Positions 6,595 through 14,919 of a DNA stretch of 23,731 nt are shown in pieces (the first letter of the stretch is position 1; each line of letters starts with the position of its first letter). The notes below the pieces were generated by a model that saw only the letters and a program-made list of their open reading frames with translations, was not told where the DNA came from and ran no database searches. The position numbers and the translations under genes were made by a program. The DNA is from Pseudomonadota bacterium (GTDB taxonomy: Bacteria > Pseudomonadota > Gammaproteobacteria > Xanthomonadales > Rhodanobacteraceae), in contig JAJYDI010000007.1 of assembly GCA_021777635.1 (NCBI GenBank), positions 1-23,731 of the forward strand. Direction: 5' to 3'.

Positions 6595-8319
6595 ATGGGA
6601 AGCGTGATGCCCCAAGCGGAAATTGTCACGGTGCCGACGCGGGAAACCGACGTTGCCGCGTTGCTGCTGGCGCGCGGACGCCTGAAGGAGGCTGATTTCG
6701 CGCGCGCGCAGCGTCTCCACGCCGAGTCGCGCGACGGCACGCTGTCGGCGCTGCTGACGCGCCTGGGTCTGGTGTCCGAACGCGACCTCGCCGAGGCTTG
6801 GGCGAACCTGCTCCATGCGCCGCTTTTGACCGAGAAGGATGCTCCCGAGCTGCCGCCGGAGGGCGTCGAGCTGTCGCTGCGGTTCCTGAAAATGCACCAT
6901 GTAGTGCCGTTGGCGGTGGATGCCGCGCGCGTACGCCTCTTGGTGGCCGACCCTGGCGATCCCTATCCGATCGAGGCGGTGGCGCTGGCCAGCGGGCGGG
7001 TCGTCGAACTGGCGGTGGGCCTGCGCTCGGACATCGACGGCCTGATCGAGCGCTGGTATGGCCAGGGCCGCAGCGCGCTCGGTGCCATCGTCGAAACGCT
7101 GGGCACGGGAGCGGCACGCGACGACGACGACATCGAGCACCTGCGCGACCTGGCCTCCGAGGCGCCGGTGATCCGCTTGGTGAACCTGCTGATCCAGCGC
7201 GCGGTCGAGCAGCGCGCGTCCGACATCCACATCGAGCCGTTCGAGAACCGCCTGAAGGTGCGCTACCGCATCGACGGCGTGCTGCACGAGGTCGAGGCGC
7301 CGCCGGCCAGTTCGGCCGCGGCGGTGATCTCGCGCGTCAAGATCATGGCCCGGCTCAATATCGCCGAACGCCGGCTGCCGCAGGACGGCCGCATCATGCT
7401 GCGGGTGCAGGGCAAGGAACTGGACCTGCGCGTCAGCTCGGTGCCGACCAGCTTCGGCGAGTCGGTGGTGATGCGCATCCTCGACCGCGGCAACGTGGTG
7501 TTCGACTTCGCCGCGCTGGGCTTTGCCGAGCCCGCCCTGGGCGGCCTGCTCGACGCGCTGGCGCGGCCCAACGGCATCCTGCTGGTGACCGGCCCTACCG
7601 GCTCCGGCAAGACCACCACGCTGTACACCGCGCTCAGCCGCCTGAACACGCCGGAGCGCAAGATCATCACCGTCGAGGACCCGGTCGAGTACCAGCTCGA
7701 GGGCATCAACCAGATCCAGGTCAAGCCGGCGATTGGTCTCGATTTCGCCAGCACCCTGCGCTCGATCGTGCGCCAGGATCCGGACGTGATCATGATCGGC
7801 GAGATGCGTGATCTGGAGACCTGCCGCATCGCCATCCAGTCGGCGCTGACCGGACACCTGGTGCTCTCGACGCTGCACACCAACAGCGCCGCCGGCGGCG
7901 TCACCCGCCTGCTCGACATGGGCGTGGAGGACTATCTGCTGGCCTCGACGGTCAACGGCATCCTTGCCCAGCGTTTGGTGCGCCGGCTCGACGCGCAGGC
8001 CGAGTGGTATGAGGCCGCACCGGAGGTGGTGCAGCGCTTCGAGCTGGAGCGGTTCACCGACGAACGCCCGATTCGCCTGCGCCGTCCCGTGCCCGACCCG
8101 GCCAATCCCAGCGGCTACCACGGCCGCACCACCTTGCTCGAGTTCCTGCCGATGACCGACGCCCTGCGCCGCCAGGTCATGCAGCGCAGCGATGCCGGCG
8201 CGATCGAGCAGGCGGCGCGCGCGGCCGGCATGCGCAGCATGTTCGAAGACGGCTTGTCCAAAGCGGTCGCCGGGCTGACCACGATCGAGGAGGTCCTGCG
8301 CGCGACGCAGGAGGCGTGA
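6595..8319 (+). CDS. gspE: Type II secretion ATPase GspE (XpsE type)
   Basis: This cytoplasmic hexameric ATPase powers pseudopilus assembly. The 574-residue protein has an N-terminal GspE/PilB domain (about 15-150, containing ARGRLKEADFARAQRLHAES and the LxxRLGLVSERDLAEAWANLL repeat-like segment). Its ATPase core has Walker A GPTGSGKTT (333-341), the Asp box TVEDPVEYQLEGINQIQV (about 359-376), Walker B DVIMIGEMRD (397-406) and the His box STLHTNS (425-431). The zinc-binding four-cysteine insert found in many GspE proteins after the His box is missing. The corresponding stretch from RLVRRLDAQ (460 on) to GYHGRTTLLEFL has no cysteine. ATG 6595 is chosen because GAGAAGG lies 6 nt upstream; ATG 6607 is an alternative. 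It is the first gene of the operon and overlaps gspF by one base. Confidence 0.95.
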   Translation: MGSVMPQAEIVTVPTRETDVAALLLARGRLKEADFARAQRLHAESRDGTLSALLTRLGLVSERDLAEAWANLLHAPLLTEKDAPELPPEGVELSLRFLKMHHVVPLAVDAARVRLLVADPGDPYPIEAVALASGRVVELAVGLRSDIDGLIERWYGQGRSALGAIVETLGTGAARDDDDIEHLRDLASEAPVIRLVNLLIQRAVEQRASDIHIEPFENRLKVRYRIDGVLHEVEAPPASSAAAVISRVKIMARLNIAERRLPQDGRIMLRVQGKELDLRVSSVPTSFGESVVMRILDRGNVVFDFAALGFAEPALGGLLDALARPNGILLVTGPTGSGKTTTLYTALSRLNTPERKIITVEDPVEYQLEGINQIQVKPAIGLDFASTLRSIVRQDPDVIMIGEMRDLETCRIAIQSALTGHLVLSTLHTNSAAGGVTRLLDMGVEDYLLASTVNGILAQRLVRRLDAQAEWYEAAPEVVQRFELERFTDERPIRLRRPVPDPANPSGYHGRTTLLEFLPMTDALRRQVMQRSDAGAIEQAARAAGMRSMFEDGLSKAVAGLTTIEEVLRATQEA

Positions 8320-9527
8320 TGGCGCAGTTCCGCTACCGGGCGGTCAGCGCCAGCGGCGAGCTGCTGCGCGGCGAGATGCAGGCCGCGAGCGCCGACGAGG
8401 TCATCACCCGCCTGCAGGACCAGGGCCACACGGCACTGGATGCCTCGCCCGCTGGCGCAGTCCCCGGTCTGGGTCAATGGTTTCGCCGGGGTCCGCTCGA
8501 CGCGGCGGCGCTGGCGCAGTTCACCCTGCAGCTGGGCACCCTTCTGCGCGCCGGGCAGCCGCTGGATCGCGCGCTGAGTCTGCTCGCGGAACTGCCCGAG
8601 GGCGTGCGGGCGCGGAGCCTGATCGGGCGCCTGCGCGAAAGCGTGCGCGGCGGCGCGGCGCTGTCGCAGGCGCTGGAGGACGAGCACGGTGCCTTTTCGC
8701 GGCTGTATGTAAGCCTGGTGCGCGCAGGCGAGGCCAGCGGCCGCACCGACGAGGCGCTGCTGCGACTGGCCGAGCATCTGGAGCGCGCCGCGGAGCTGCG
8801 CGGCGCGGTGATCAATGCGTTGGTGTATCCAGCGTTTCTGCTGGTCGGCGTGCTCGGCGCGCTGGTGTTGCTGCTGACCTACGTGGTGCCGCAGTTCGTG
8901 CCGATCTTCGCCAGCATGGACGTTCCGCTGCCGTGGATCACGCGCGCGGTGCTGGCGCTCGGCGATGGGCTCCGGAACTGGGGCTGGCTGCTGCTGCTCG
9001 CGCTGGTCGCGGCCGGATTCGGCGTGGCCGCACGTCTGCGCGATCCGGCGCAGCGGCTGGCCTTCGATGCCCGCCTGCTGCATGCGCCGGTGCTGGGTCC
9101 GCTGCTGCTCAAGATCGAAACTGCGCGTATGGCGCGCACCCTCGGCACCCTGCTCGGCAACGGCGTGCCGCTGCTGGCGGCGCTGACGATCAGCCGCCAG
9201 GTTGCGGGCAACCGCGCGCTTGACGCTGCGCTGGGCGAAGCGGCCGAAGCAGTCAAGCAAGGACTGGGCCTGAGTGCCGCACTGGCGCCGACCCAGCGGC
9301 TGCCGCGGCTGGCGCTGGCGATGATGCAGGTGGGCGAGGAGTCGGGCACGTTGGAGGCGATGCTGCTGCGCGTGGCCGACACCTACGACACCGAGACGCG
9401 CCGCAGCATCGACCGCCTGCTGGCGGCGCTGGTGCCAGTGCTGACCGTGGTGATGACCGTGCTGGTCGGCCTGATCATGCTGGCGATCCTGCTGCCACTG
9501 CTCAGCCTGACCAGTGGAATCCAGTGA
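8319..9527 (+). CDS. gspF: Type II secretion inner-membrane platform protein GspF
   Basis: GspF is the polytopic core of the inner-membrane platform and contacts GspE and GspL. The 402-residue protein begins MAQFRYRAVSASGELLRGEMQA, the usual GspF/PilC N-terminus. It has two repeated cytoplasmic domains (about 65-165, QFTLQLGTLLRAGQPLDRAL..., and about 268-365, MARTLGTLLGNGVPLLAAL...). Three hydrophobic helices lie at about 166-190, 217-237 and 368-395. The ATG overlaps the gspE stop (TGATG), and GGAGG upstream serves as ribosome site. GTG 8316, one codon upstream, is possible but less likely. Confidence 0.95.
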   Translation: MAQFRYRAVSASGELLRGEMQAASADEVITRLQDQGHTALDASPAGAVPGLGQWFRRGPLDAAALAQFTLQLGTLLRAGQPLDRALSLLAELPEGVRARSLIGRLRESVRGGAALSQALEDEHGAFSRLYVSLVRAGEASGRTDEALLRLAEHLERAAELRGAVINALVYPAFLLVGVLGALVLLLTYVVPQFVPIFASMDVPLPWITRAVLALGDGLRNWGWLLLLALVAAGFGVAARLRDPAQRLAFDARLLHAPVLGPLLLKIETARMARTLGTLLGNGVPLLAALTISRQVAGNRALDAALGEAAEAVKQGLGLSAALAPTQRLPRLALAMMQVGEESGTLEAMLLRVADTYDTETRRSIDRLLAALVPVLTVVMTVLVGLIMLAILLPLLSLTSGIQ

Positions 9528-9564
9528 CGTTCCGTACCCCCTCGAAGCCTTCAGGAGTCTGCCG

Positions 9565-9999
9565 ATGAACCTGCGCCACCGTCATCCCGTCGCCGCTGCA
9601 TCGCGCGCGCGCGGCTTCACGCTGATGGAAATGTTGGCGGTGATCGTTCTGCTCGGTATCGTCGCCACCATCGTCGTGACCCAGGTGGGCAAGAACGTCG
9701 AACGCGGCCGCTACGACGCGGGCAAGACCCAGCTCGCGGTGATCGGCCAGGCGATCGACAGCTACGCCATGGACAACGGCGCGCCGCCGCCCAAGCTCGA
9801 GGATCTTGTGACACGCCCGCCCGACGCGCCGCACTGGAACGGTCCCTATCTCAAGCCGTCGCAGCTGAAGGATCCGTTCGGCCACGCCTTCGGCTACCGC
9901 TACCCCGGCGCACACGGACAATACGACCTGATCTTCTATGGCGCCGATGGCAAGGCCGGCGGCACCGGTTTCGACAAGGATGTCGGCAACTGGGAGTGA
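9565..9999 (+). CDS. gspG: Major pseudopilin GspG
   Basis: GspG forms the main shaft of the pseudopilus that pushes substrates through the secretin. The 144-residue precursor has a basic leader ending in RARG17, then FTLMEMLAVIVLLGIVATIVV. This gives the prepilin peptidase cut after Gly17 and the assembly Glu at mature position 5. The C-terminal part (GPYLKPSQLKDPFGHAFGYRYPG...YDLIFYGADGKAGGTGFDKDVGNWE) is the calcium-binding domain typical of GspG. ATG 9565 follows CAGGAGT with about 6 nt spacing. No prepilin peptidase gene (gspO/pilD) is in the window, so processing must rely on one elsewhere. Confidence 0.96.
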   Translation: MNLRHRHPVAAASRARGFTLMEMLAVIVLLGIVATIVVTQVGKNVERGRYDAGKTQLAVIGQAIDSYAMDNGAPPPKLEDLVTRPPDAPHWNGPYLKPSQLKDPFGHAFGYRYPGAHGQYDLIFYGADGKAGGTGFDKDVGNWE

Positions 10000-10004
10000 C
10001 GACG

Positions 10005-10520
10005 ATGCACGGCGACGGCGTGCCCGCAGCCCGGCTGCTCCGTGCGGTGCAGGGCGGTCGTGCCGCAACAGCCGCCCGCGCGGTGCGTGGTTTCACCCTG
10101 CTCGAGCTGCTGGCGGTGATCGTGCTGCTGGCGCTGGCGATGACGCTGGCCGGTTTCGCGCTCAGCCGCAGCCTCGCCGATGCGCGCGTCGCGGCGGCGG
10201 GCAGCGATCTCGCCGCCGCGCTGCGCTGGACGCGCAGCCGCGCCATCGCCAGCGGCCGCAGCACGGCGCTGGAACTCGATCTGTCGAGTGCCCGTTATCG
10301 CGCTGCTGACCAAGCGCCAGTGTCACTTCCGGCGGGCATGCGGATCGCGTTGACCACCGCCGCCAGCGAGCGCATCGACGCTGCGCGTGCGAGCATCCGC
10401 TTCTTTCCCGACGGCAGTTCCACCGGCGGGCATATCGTGCTGACCCGGGGCGGCCATCGCTGGCGCATCGATGTCGCCTGGCTGACCGGCAGCGTGCGCA
10501 TCCGTGAGTCGGCGGGCTGA
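10005..10520 (+). CDS. gspH: Minor pseudopilin GspH
   Basis: This 171-residue minor pseudopilin has a type IV prepilin signal RG29/FTLLELLAVIVLLALAMTLAGFAL with Glu at mature position 5. The body, with WTRSRAIASGRSTALELDLSSARYRA and IRFFPDGSSTGGHIVLTRGG, is the GspH/FimT fold. The leader before the cleavage site is unusually long (29 residues), so a start further in cannot be excluded. ATG 10005 lies 5 nt after the gspG stop, and GGGAG at the end of gspG could be the ribosome site. A GTG at 9996 would overlap the gspG stop. It sits in the pseudopilus tip complex with GspI, J and K. Confidence 0.92.
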   Translation: MHGDGVPAARLLRAVQGGRAATAARAVRGFTLLELLAVIVLLALAMTLAGFALSRSLADARVAAAGSDLAAALRWTRSRAIASGRSTALELDLSSARYRAADQAPVSLPAGMRIALTTAASERIDAARASIRFFPDGSSTGGHIVLTRGGHRWRIDVAWLTGSVRIRESAG

Positions 10521-10524
10521 CGCC

Positions 10525-10929
10525 ATGCGCCGGCACCCGAACATGCGCGGTTTCACCCTGCTCGAGCTGATCGGCGCGCTGGCGCTGGCAGCAATCGCGC
10601 TGGCGGTGCTGATGCAGGTGCTGGCGGGCGCGGCGCAACTGGGCGCGCGTGCGGATCACGCGGCCGGAGCGGCGCTGCGCGCGCAGTCCAGGCTCGCCGA
10701 ACTGGGCACGCTGCATCCGCTGGTGCCCGGCCGCAGCGAGGGGCGTTTCGATGCGCGTTATCGCTGGCGGCTGACGGTGGCGCCGTGGCAGCCAAGCGAT
10801 GGCGGCCCGGTCAGCGCGCCGGGCCTGCAATTGCTGCGCGTCGATCTCGAGGTGCTGTGGACCGGAGGCAGCGCCGACTTCAGCACCCTGCGTCTGGTTC
10901 AGGACAGCAGCCCGGGAGCACCCCCATGA
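10525..10929 (+). CDS. gspI: Minor pseudopilin GspI
   Basis: This 134-residue protein has a short leader, MRRHPNMRG9, cut before FTLLELIGALALAAIALAVLMQVLAG, with Glu at mature position 5. The remainder (AQSRLAELGT...RYRWRLTVAPW...LRVDLEVLW) fits the small GspI fold that nucleates the pseudopilus tip with GspJ and GspK. ATG 10525 lies 4 nt after gspH. A second in-frame ATG at 10543 (MRGFTLLE) is possible. The last codons overlap the gspJ start. Confidence 0.92.
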   Translation: MRRHPNMRGFTLLELIGALALAAIALAVLMQVLAGAAQLGARADHAAGAALRAQSRLAELGTLHPLVPGRSEGRFDARYRWRLTVAPWQPSDGGPVSAPGLQLLRVDLEVLWTGGSADFSTLRLVQDSSPGAPP

Positions 10930-11579
10930 GGCGCGCGCGCGGTTTCACCCTGCTCGAAGTGCTTCTGGCCCTCGCCCTGCTGGCGGTGCTGGTCGCGCTG
11001 CTGTGGGGTGCGCTGGCGGCGGCGACGCGCGGCGTGCGCAACGGCGAATCGCGCCTGACCGCGGCGGCCGACGTGCGCGCGGCGCAGGCTTTCTTGCGGC
11101 GCGAACTGGCGGCCGCGCTGCCGCTGCCCTGGGGCCGCGATCATGCCCAGTTGCCGCTGGTGTTCGAGGGCGAACCGCAGCGCATGCGCTTCGTCGGTAC
11201 GCTGCCGGCCTTTCTGGGCGGCCGGGGGCCGCTGCGGCTGGAGCTGAGCGTCGATCCGCCGATCGCCGGCAAGCGTGCGTTGCGGCTGCGGTTCCAGACG
11301 CTGGCCTCGGCGCAGGCGGGCGCGCAGGACTGGGGCGATGCGGAGACCCTCCTCGGGCACCTGCGCAGCGGCCACTTCGCCTATCGCGGCCTCGACGCCG
11401 AAGGCCGGCCGACCGCCTGGCCGCCGCGCTGGCCGTGGCCGCAGCGGCTGCCGCTGCTGGTGCGGATTGAGCTCGACGGCGGCGCTGACTGGCCGCCGCT
11501 GGTGATCGCGCCGCGGCTCGATCCCGGCGCCGCCAACAGCGGCCTGATGGGCGCGGCGTATGGCGCAGGCGCGCCATGA
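10926..11579 (+). CDS. gspJ: Minor pseudopilin GspJ
   Basis: This 217-residue tip pseudopilin has leader MRRARG6 and a cut before FTLLEVLLALALLAVLVALLWGAL (Glu at mature position 5). The body has the elements of the GspJ fold (ADVRAAQAFLRRELAAALPL..., VFEGEPQRMRFVGTLPAFLGGRGPLRLELSV, ...WPQRLPLLVRIEL). The ATG overlaps the gspI stop as ATGA, and its own stop overlaps the gspK start the same way, indicating coupled translation. Confidence 0.92.
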   Translation: MRRARGFTLLEVLLALALLAVLVALLWGALAAATRGVRNGESRLTAAADVRAAQAFLRRELAAALPLPWGRDHAQLPLVFEGEPQRMRFVGTLPAFLGGRGPLRLELSVDPPIAGKRALRLRFQTLASAQAGAQDWGDAETLLGHLRSGHFAYRGLDAEGRPTAWPPRWPWPQRLPLLVRIELDGGADWPPLVIAPRLDPGAANSGLMGAAYGAGAP

Positions 11580-12433
11580 GCCGGCGCGCGCGTGGCATCG
11601 CTCTGCTGATCGTGCTCTGGGCCGTGGCGCTGCTGACCGTGCTGCTGGGCGGCTATGTCCTGCTCACCCGCAGCAGCGCGCTGGAGGCGCGCACCGTGCT
11701 GGCGCAGACCCGCGCTCGCTACGCCGCCGAGGCGGGACTGGCGCGAGCGGTGCTGGCCCTGCGCGAACCGGATCCAGCCCGCCGATGGGTCGCCGACGGG
11801 CGCAACTACGTATTTCCCTTCGCCGGATTCCGCGTGCGCGTGCGCATCACCGACGTCAGCGGCCTAGTCGATCTGAATGAGGCCACTCCGGGCGTCCTGG
11901 CGGCGCTGCTGCGCGCGGCCGGCGACCCCGCGCCCGCGGCAGCGGCGCTGGCGGCGGCAATCGAGCAGCGGCGCATGCCGCCGCCACCGGCAGGACTGCA
12001 AGGCGGGCGCATGGACCAAGGCCGACAGGGACCGTTCATCACCCGCGACGCGCTGCTGGCGCTACCGGGCATGGATGCCGCCCTGTATGCGCGCATCGCG
12101 CCCGTGCTGACCCTGTGGTCGGGACGCAATCAGCCCGATCCGGCCTATGCCCCGGCCCTGGCGCTGGCGACCCTGCCGGGCCTCGACCCGGCCCAGGCCG
12201 AGGCCTATGTGCGCGAACGGCAGGCAACTCCCGCCGGCGCGCCGCTGCCACGATTGCCCGGCGCCGTGGCGCCTCCGGTTGCGGGCTCCAGCGCCGTGGT
12301 CGCCATCGACGCCGAGGCGACCCGGGCGGACGGCACGCAGGCCAGCGTCCATGCTACCGTCCGTCTGTTGGCCGGCGCGATTGCCAACCGCACCTATGCG
12401 GTACTGCGCTGGCAGGAAGGGGATCAGCCATGA
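11576..12433 (+). CDS. gspK: Minor pseudopilin GspK (tip protein)
   Basis: GspK caps the pseudopilus. The 285-residue protein has leader MSRRARG7 followed by IALLIVLWAVALLTVLLGGYVLL. As usual for GspK, the Glu normally found at mature position 5 of pseudopilins is absent. The alpha-helical insert characteristic of the family is represented by VRITDVSGLVDLNEATPGVLAALLRAAGD... and ...FITRDALLALPGMDAALYARIAPVLTLWSGR, with a later LPGLDPAQAEAYVRER segment. The start overlaps the gspJ stop (ATGA) and the end overlaps the gspL start (ATGA). Confidence 0.93.
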   Translation: MSRRARGIALLIVLWAVALLTVLLGGYVLLTRSSALEARTVLAQTRARYAAEAGLARAVLALREPDPARRWVADGRNYVFPFAGFRVRVRITDVSGLVDLNEATPGVLAALLRAAGDPAPAAAALAAAIEQRRMPPPPAGLQGGRMDQGRQGPFITRDALLALPGMDAALYARIAPVLTLWSGRNQPDPAYAPALALATLPGLDPAQAEAYVRERQATPAGAPLPRLPGAVAPPVAGSSAVVAIDAEATRADGTQASVHATVRLLAGAIANRTYAVLRWQEGDQP

Positions 12434-13569
12434 GCGCACGCCCGGGAGCGCTGCGCGGGTTCCGCGAACAGGTGCGCAGCGCCTGGATGGGCTCGCCGCT
12501 GCCGCGTTTCCTTGTCTGGTGGAAAGACGAGCTGCTGGAGTTGCTCCCCGGCACGCTGCGTGCGCGCTGTCTGCACGGCGCGATCCGCTGTCTGCTCGAA
12601 GTCGACTCGGGCGCGTTGATCCTGCGCAGGCCGGGGTCGGGAGCCGCGCCCGTCAGGCTGCCACAGGATGCCGGGCGAGAACAGGCGCATGCGGCCCTGA
12701 TGGCGGCGGCCGCTGGCGTCGAGCCGGCCGACCTGCGCCTGGTGCTGGCGTTGGGGACGCGCGAAGCGCTGCGGCGAACGCTGCAGCTGCCGGCCGCGGC
12801 GGCTGCGGATCTGCGCCGCGTGCTCGGCTACGAACTGGATCGGCAAACGCCATTTCGTGCCGAGGCAGTGTATTTCGATGCGCGCGTGCTCGGCCGTACC
12901 GCGACGCATCTGGAGGTCGAATTGGCCGCCGCGCCAAGGGCCGTGATCGACCCCCTGCTTGCGCACGTGGCCTCACTCGGCTTCACCATCGACGCGGTGG
13001 ATGTCGTCGTTGATGGCCTGCCGCTCGGTCTCAATTTGCTGCCACCGGCGCGACGCGCGCTGCGTCGCGATCCGCGGCGCCGCCTCAACACTTTCCTGGC
13101 GGGCGCGACGCTGATCTTCACGTTGCTCGCGCTGCACCAGTGGCTGGCGGACCGCCGCGCCACGCTGGTCGCGATGCGCGACGAGATCGCCGCGGAACGG
13201 GCGCCAGCGGCACGCGTGGCGGCGCTTCGCGAACAACTCGAAGAGGGACGCATCGCGGATGCCTACTTGGCGCGCCGCAAGGCCGCCGCGCCGTCGATGG
13301 TGGCCCTGCTGGCCGCGTTGACGCACAGCTTGCCCGAGGGCACCTGGATCGACCGGTTGAGTGTCACTACCCATCCCGGCCAAGTCGGCCTGCAGGGCGA
13401 AAGCACGCAGACTGCGGGCCTGATTGAGCGCCTGCAGCGTGCGCCGATGCTCGAAGACCCTGCGTTTCAGGGCGTGATCCAGCCCGACCCCAAGAATGGA
13501 CGCGAGCGCTTCTATATCGTTGCGCGGCTGCGCGAGACGGGAGGCAGCCATGCGGCTCGGACGCGCTGA
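12430..13569 (+). CDS. gspL: Type II secretion protein GspL (actin-like plus PilN-like)
   Basis: GspL links the GspE ATPase to the periplasmic pseudopilus machinery. The 379-residue protein has a cytoplasmic N-terminal actin-like/PilM-type region (about 50-205, including VLGYELDRQTPFRAEAVYFDARV and a VDGLPLGLNLLPP junction). One membrane helix follows (about 220-238), then a coiled stretch (about 240-275) and a periplasmic PilN-like domain (LLAALTHSLPEGTWIDRLSVT...VGLQGEST, about 295-325). This matches the xanthomonad XpsL arrangement rather than the longer Vibrio EpsL. ATG 12430 overlaps the gspK stop, and the last 20 nt overlap gspM. Confidence 0.88.
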   Translation: MSARPGALRGFREQVRSAWMGSPLPRFLVWWKDELLELLPGTLRARCLHGAIRCLLEVDSGALILRRPGSGAAPVRLPQDAGREQAHAALMAAAAGVEPADLRLVLALGTREALRRTLQLPAAAAADLRRVLGYELDRQTPFRAEAVYFDARVLGRTATHLEVELAAAPRAVIDPLLAHVASLGFTIDAVDVVVDGLPLGLNLLPPARRALRRDPRRRLNTFLAGATLIFTLLALHQWLADRRATLVAMRDEIAAERAPAARVAALREQLEEGRIADAYLARRKAAAPSMVALLAALTHSLPEGTWIDRLSVTTHPGQVGLQGESTQTAGLIERLQRAPMLEDPAFQGVIQPDPKNGRERFYIVARLRETGGSHAARTR

Positions 13570-14149
13570 GCGCCGACTGGCGGCGGTCGTGCTGGCGCTG
13601 TTCGCGCTGGCCTTGGGCTATGTCGTCCTGCTGCACTGGTGGCTGGTGGCGCCACTGCGCACGATGGACGCGGAGATGGCTTCATTGCGCATCACCCGGG
13701 CGCGCGACGCCGGGCTTCTGGCCGCACAGCCGGCGCTGCAACGCGCGCTTGCGGCGCAGGAGGTGAATCAGTCCGGCGCCGAAGGCGCCCTGCTGCCCGA
13801 GCGCGATGCTGGTGCGGCCTCGGCGGCATTGATGCAGCGTGTCGTCGACATCGTCCGGCGCCATTCCGGCCAAGGCTCAGGTTGCGATGCGCCGGCCAAG
13901 ATGCCGCTGGACCGGCCCTCGCCGCCTGGGCCGTTCCGCGAGGTCAGCGTCAGTATCACCCTGCGCTGCGGCATCCTGCCGTTGACGTCAATTCTGCACG
14001 ACATCGAGACCGGCCGTCCCTATCTGTTCATCACCGAACTCACCATTTTCCGACCGTCGTCCCGGGGCAGCGAAGGCGGCGCCCGTCTCGAAGCCCAGTT
14101 CACTCTCGCCGGGTACATCGCCCAAGCCGGTCACGGGAGCGCGCCATGA
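13550..14149 (+). CDS. gspM: Type II secretion protein GspM
   Basis: This 199-residue inner-membrane partner of GspL has one helix near the N-terminus (about 10-33, LAAVVLALFALALGYVVLLHWWLV), a coiled stretch (about 36-75) and a periplasmic ferredoxin-like domain (about 95-190, ending VSITLRCGILPLTSILHDIETGRPYLFITELTIF). The pattern matches the GspM/XpsM-b type. ATG 13550 overlaps the end of gspL by 20 nt. Its stop overlaps the gspN ATG. Confidence 0.86.
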   Translation: MRLGRAERRLAAVVLALFALALGYVVLLHWWLVAPLRTMDAEMASLRITRARDAGLLAAQPALQRALAAQEVNQSGAEGALLPERDAGAASAALMQRVVDIVRRHSGQGSGCDAPAKMPLDRPSPPGPFREVSVSITLRCGILPLTSILHDIETGRPYLFITELTIFRPSSRGSEGGARLEAQFTLAGYIAQAGHGSAP

Positions 14150-14919
14150 ATGCCGCCGATCAGCGTCGCCTGAGCGCCGTGCTGAGCGGCGCCGCGATAG
14201 TGGCTGCCGCAATCTGGCTGCTGCTGGGCAATGTCAGCCCGGCTCCACGCTGGGATCCGCCGCAGCCGCCTGCACCGCTGCCGGCGACGACCACTGCGCC
14301 GACACGAATTGCGACCGAGGCGGCTGATCCCGTCATCTGGCAGCGTCCGCTGTTCTGGGCCGATCGCCAAGCTCCCGCCGATGTCGGCGACAGTGCGCTG
14401 GGCGGCAGCGGCGAGTTCGAGCTCACCGGGGTGATCATGGACGGTGCGTTGCGGGTTGCGCTGCTGCGCGATCGAGCCAGTGGCAAGAGCGTCGTCTTGC
14501 GCCCGGGCGTGCAGGCCGGTCGTTGGCGATTATTGAGCCTTACCCCGCGCCGCGCCGTGCTGGCCGGCAGTGGCGGCGAGCAGCTCGATCTGTCGCTGAG
14601 GAGTGCGAGCCCAGCAGCCAACCCAGCGCCCGCGAATGCCGCGCCGGGTGCGGCCACCGCCGGTCATGCGGCGACGGACTGGCCCAATCACGTTCCTGCG
14701 CTGGCACCTGCGACCAGCGGACCCGGAGGCGAGCCGATCGGGCCCGGTCATCCCAGCGCGATCCGACCGCAGATAACGCCTGCCGGGGCAGGCAGCATCA
14801 ACCCGGCGATGGCCGAGCGCCTGCGGGCGTTGCGGCAGCAGCTCGAGGAGCGTCGGCGCGAACTGCCGCAAAATGGCGGCGATCCGCCGCGCAGCACCGA
14901 TACTGGAGCAGGACTCTGA
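14146..14919 (+). CDS. gspN: GspN/XpsN-type protein with a GspC-like HR domain
   Basis: This 257-residue protein has one N-terminal membrane helix (about 9-28), a Pro/Ala/Thr linker and a periplasmic domain (about 62-150). The domain sequence IWQRPLFWADRQAP...GEFELTGVIMDGALRVALLRDRASGKSVVLRPGVQAGRWRLLSLTPRRAVL resembles the homology region of GspC. A disordered Ala/Pro/Gly tail and a charged C-terminal helix (about 222-240, AERLRALRQQLEERRREL) follow. No separate gspC is present, so this protein probably bridges the inner-membrane platform to the secretin as XpsN does in Xanthomonas (inference). There is no PDZ domain. The start overlaps the gspM stop (ATGA), and the final base overlaps the gspD start. 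Confidence 0.82.
   Translation: MNAADQRRLSAVLSGAAIVAAAIWLLLGNVSPAPRWDPPQPPAPLPATTTAPTRIATEAADPVIWQRPLFWADRQAPADVGDSALGGSGEFELTGVIMDGALRVALLRDRASGKSVVLRPGVQAGRWRLLSLTPRRAVLAGSGGEQLDLSLRSASPAANPAPANAAPGAATAGHAATDWPNHVPALAPATSGPGGEPIGPGHPSAIRPQITPAGAGSINPAMAERLRALRQQLEERRRELPQNGGDPPRSTDTGAGL

Noticed and set aside
6559..8121. Long minus-strand open frame opposite gspE (520 codons).
   Set aside because: It is a GC-skew shadow of a certain gene, with a composition of Arg, His, Gln and Asp typical of antisense frames. The same applies to the long antisense frames opposite gspF, gspD and the TonB receptor.
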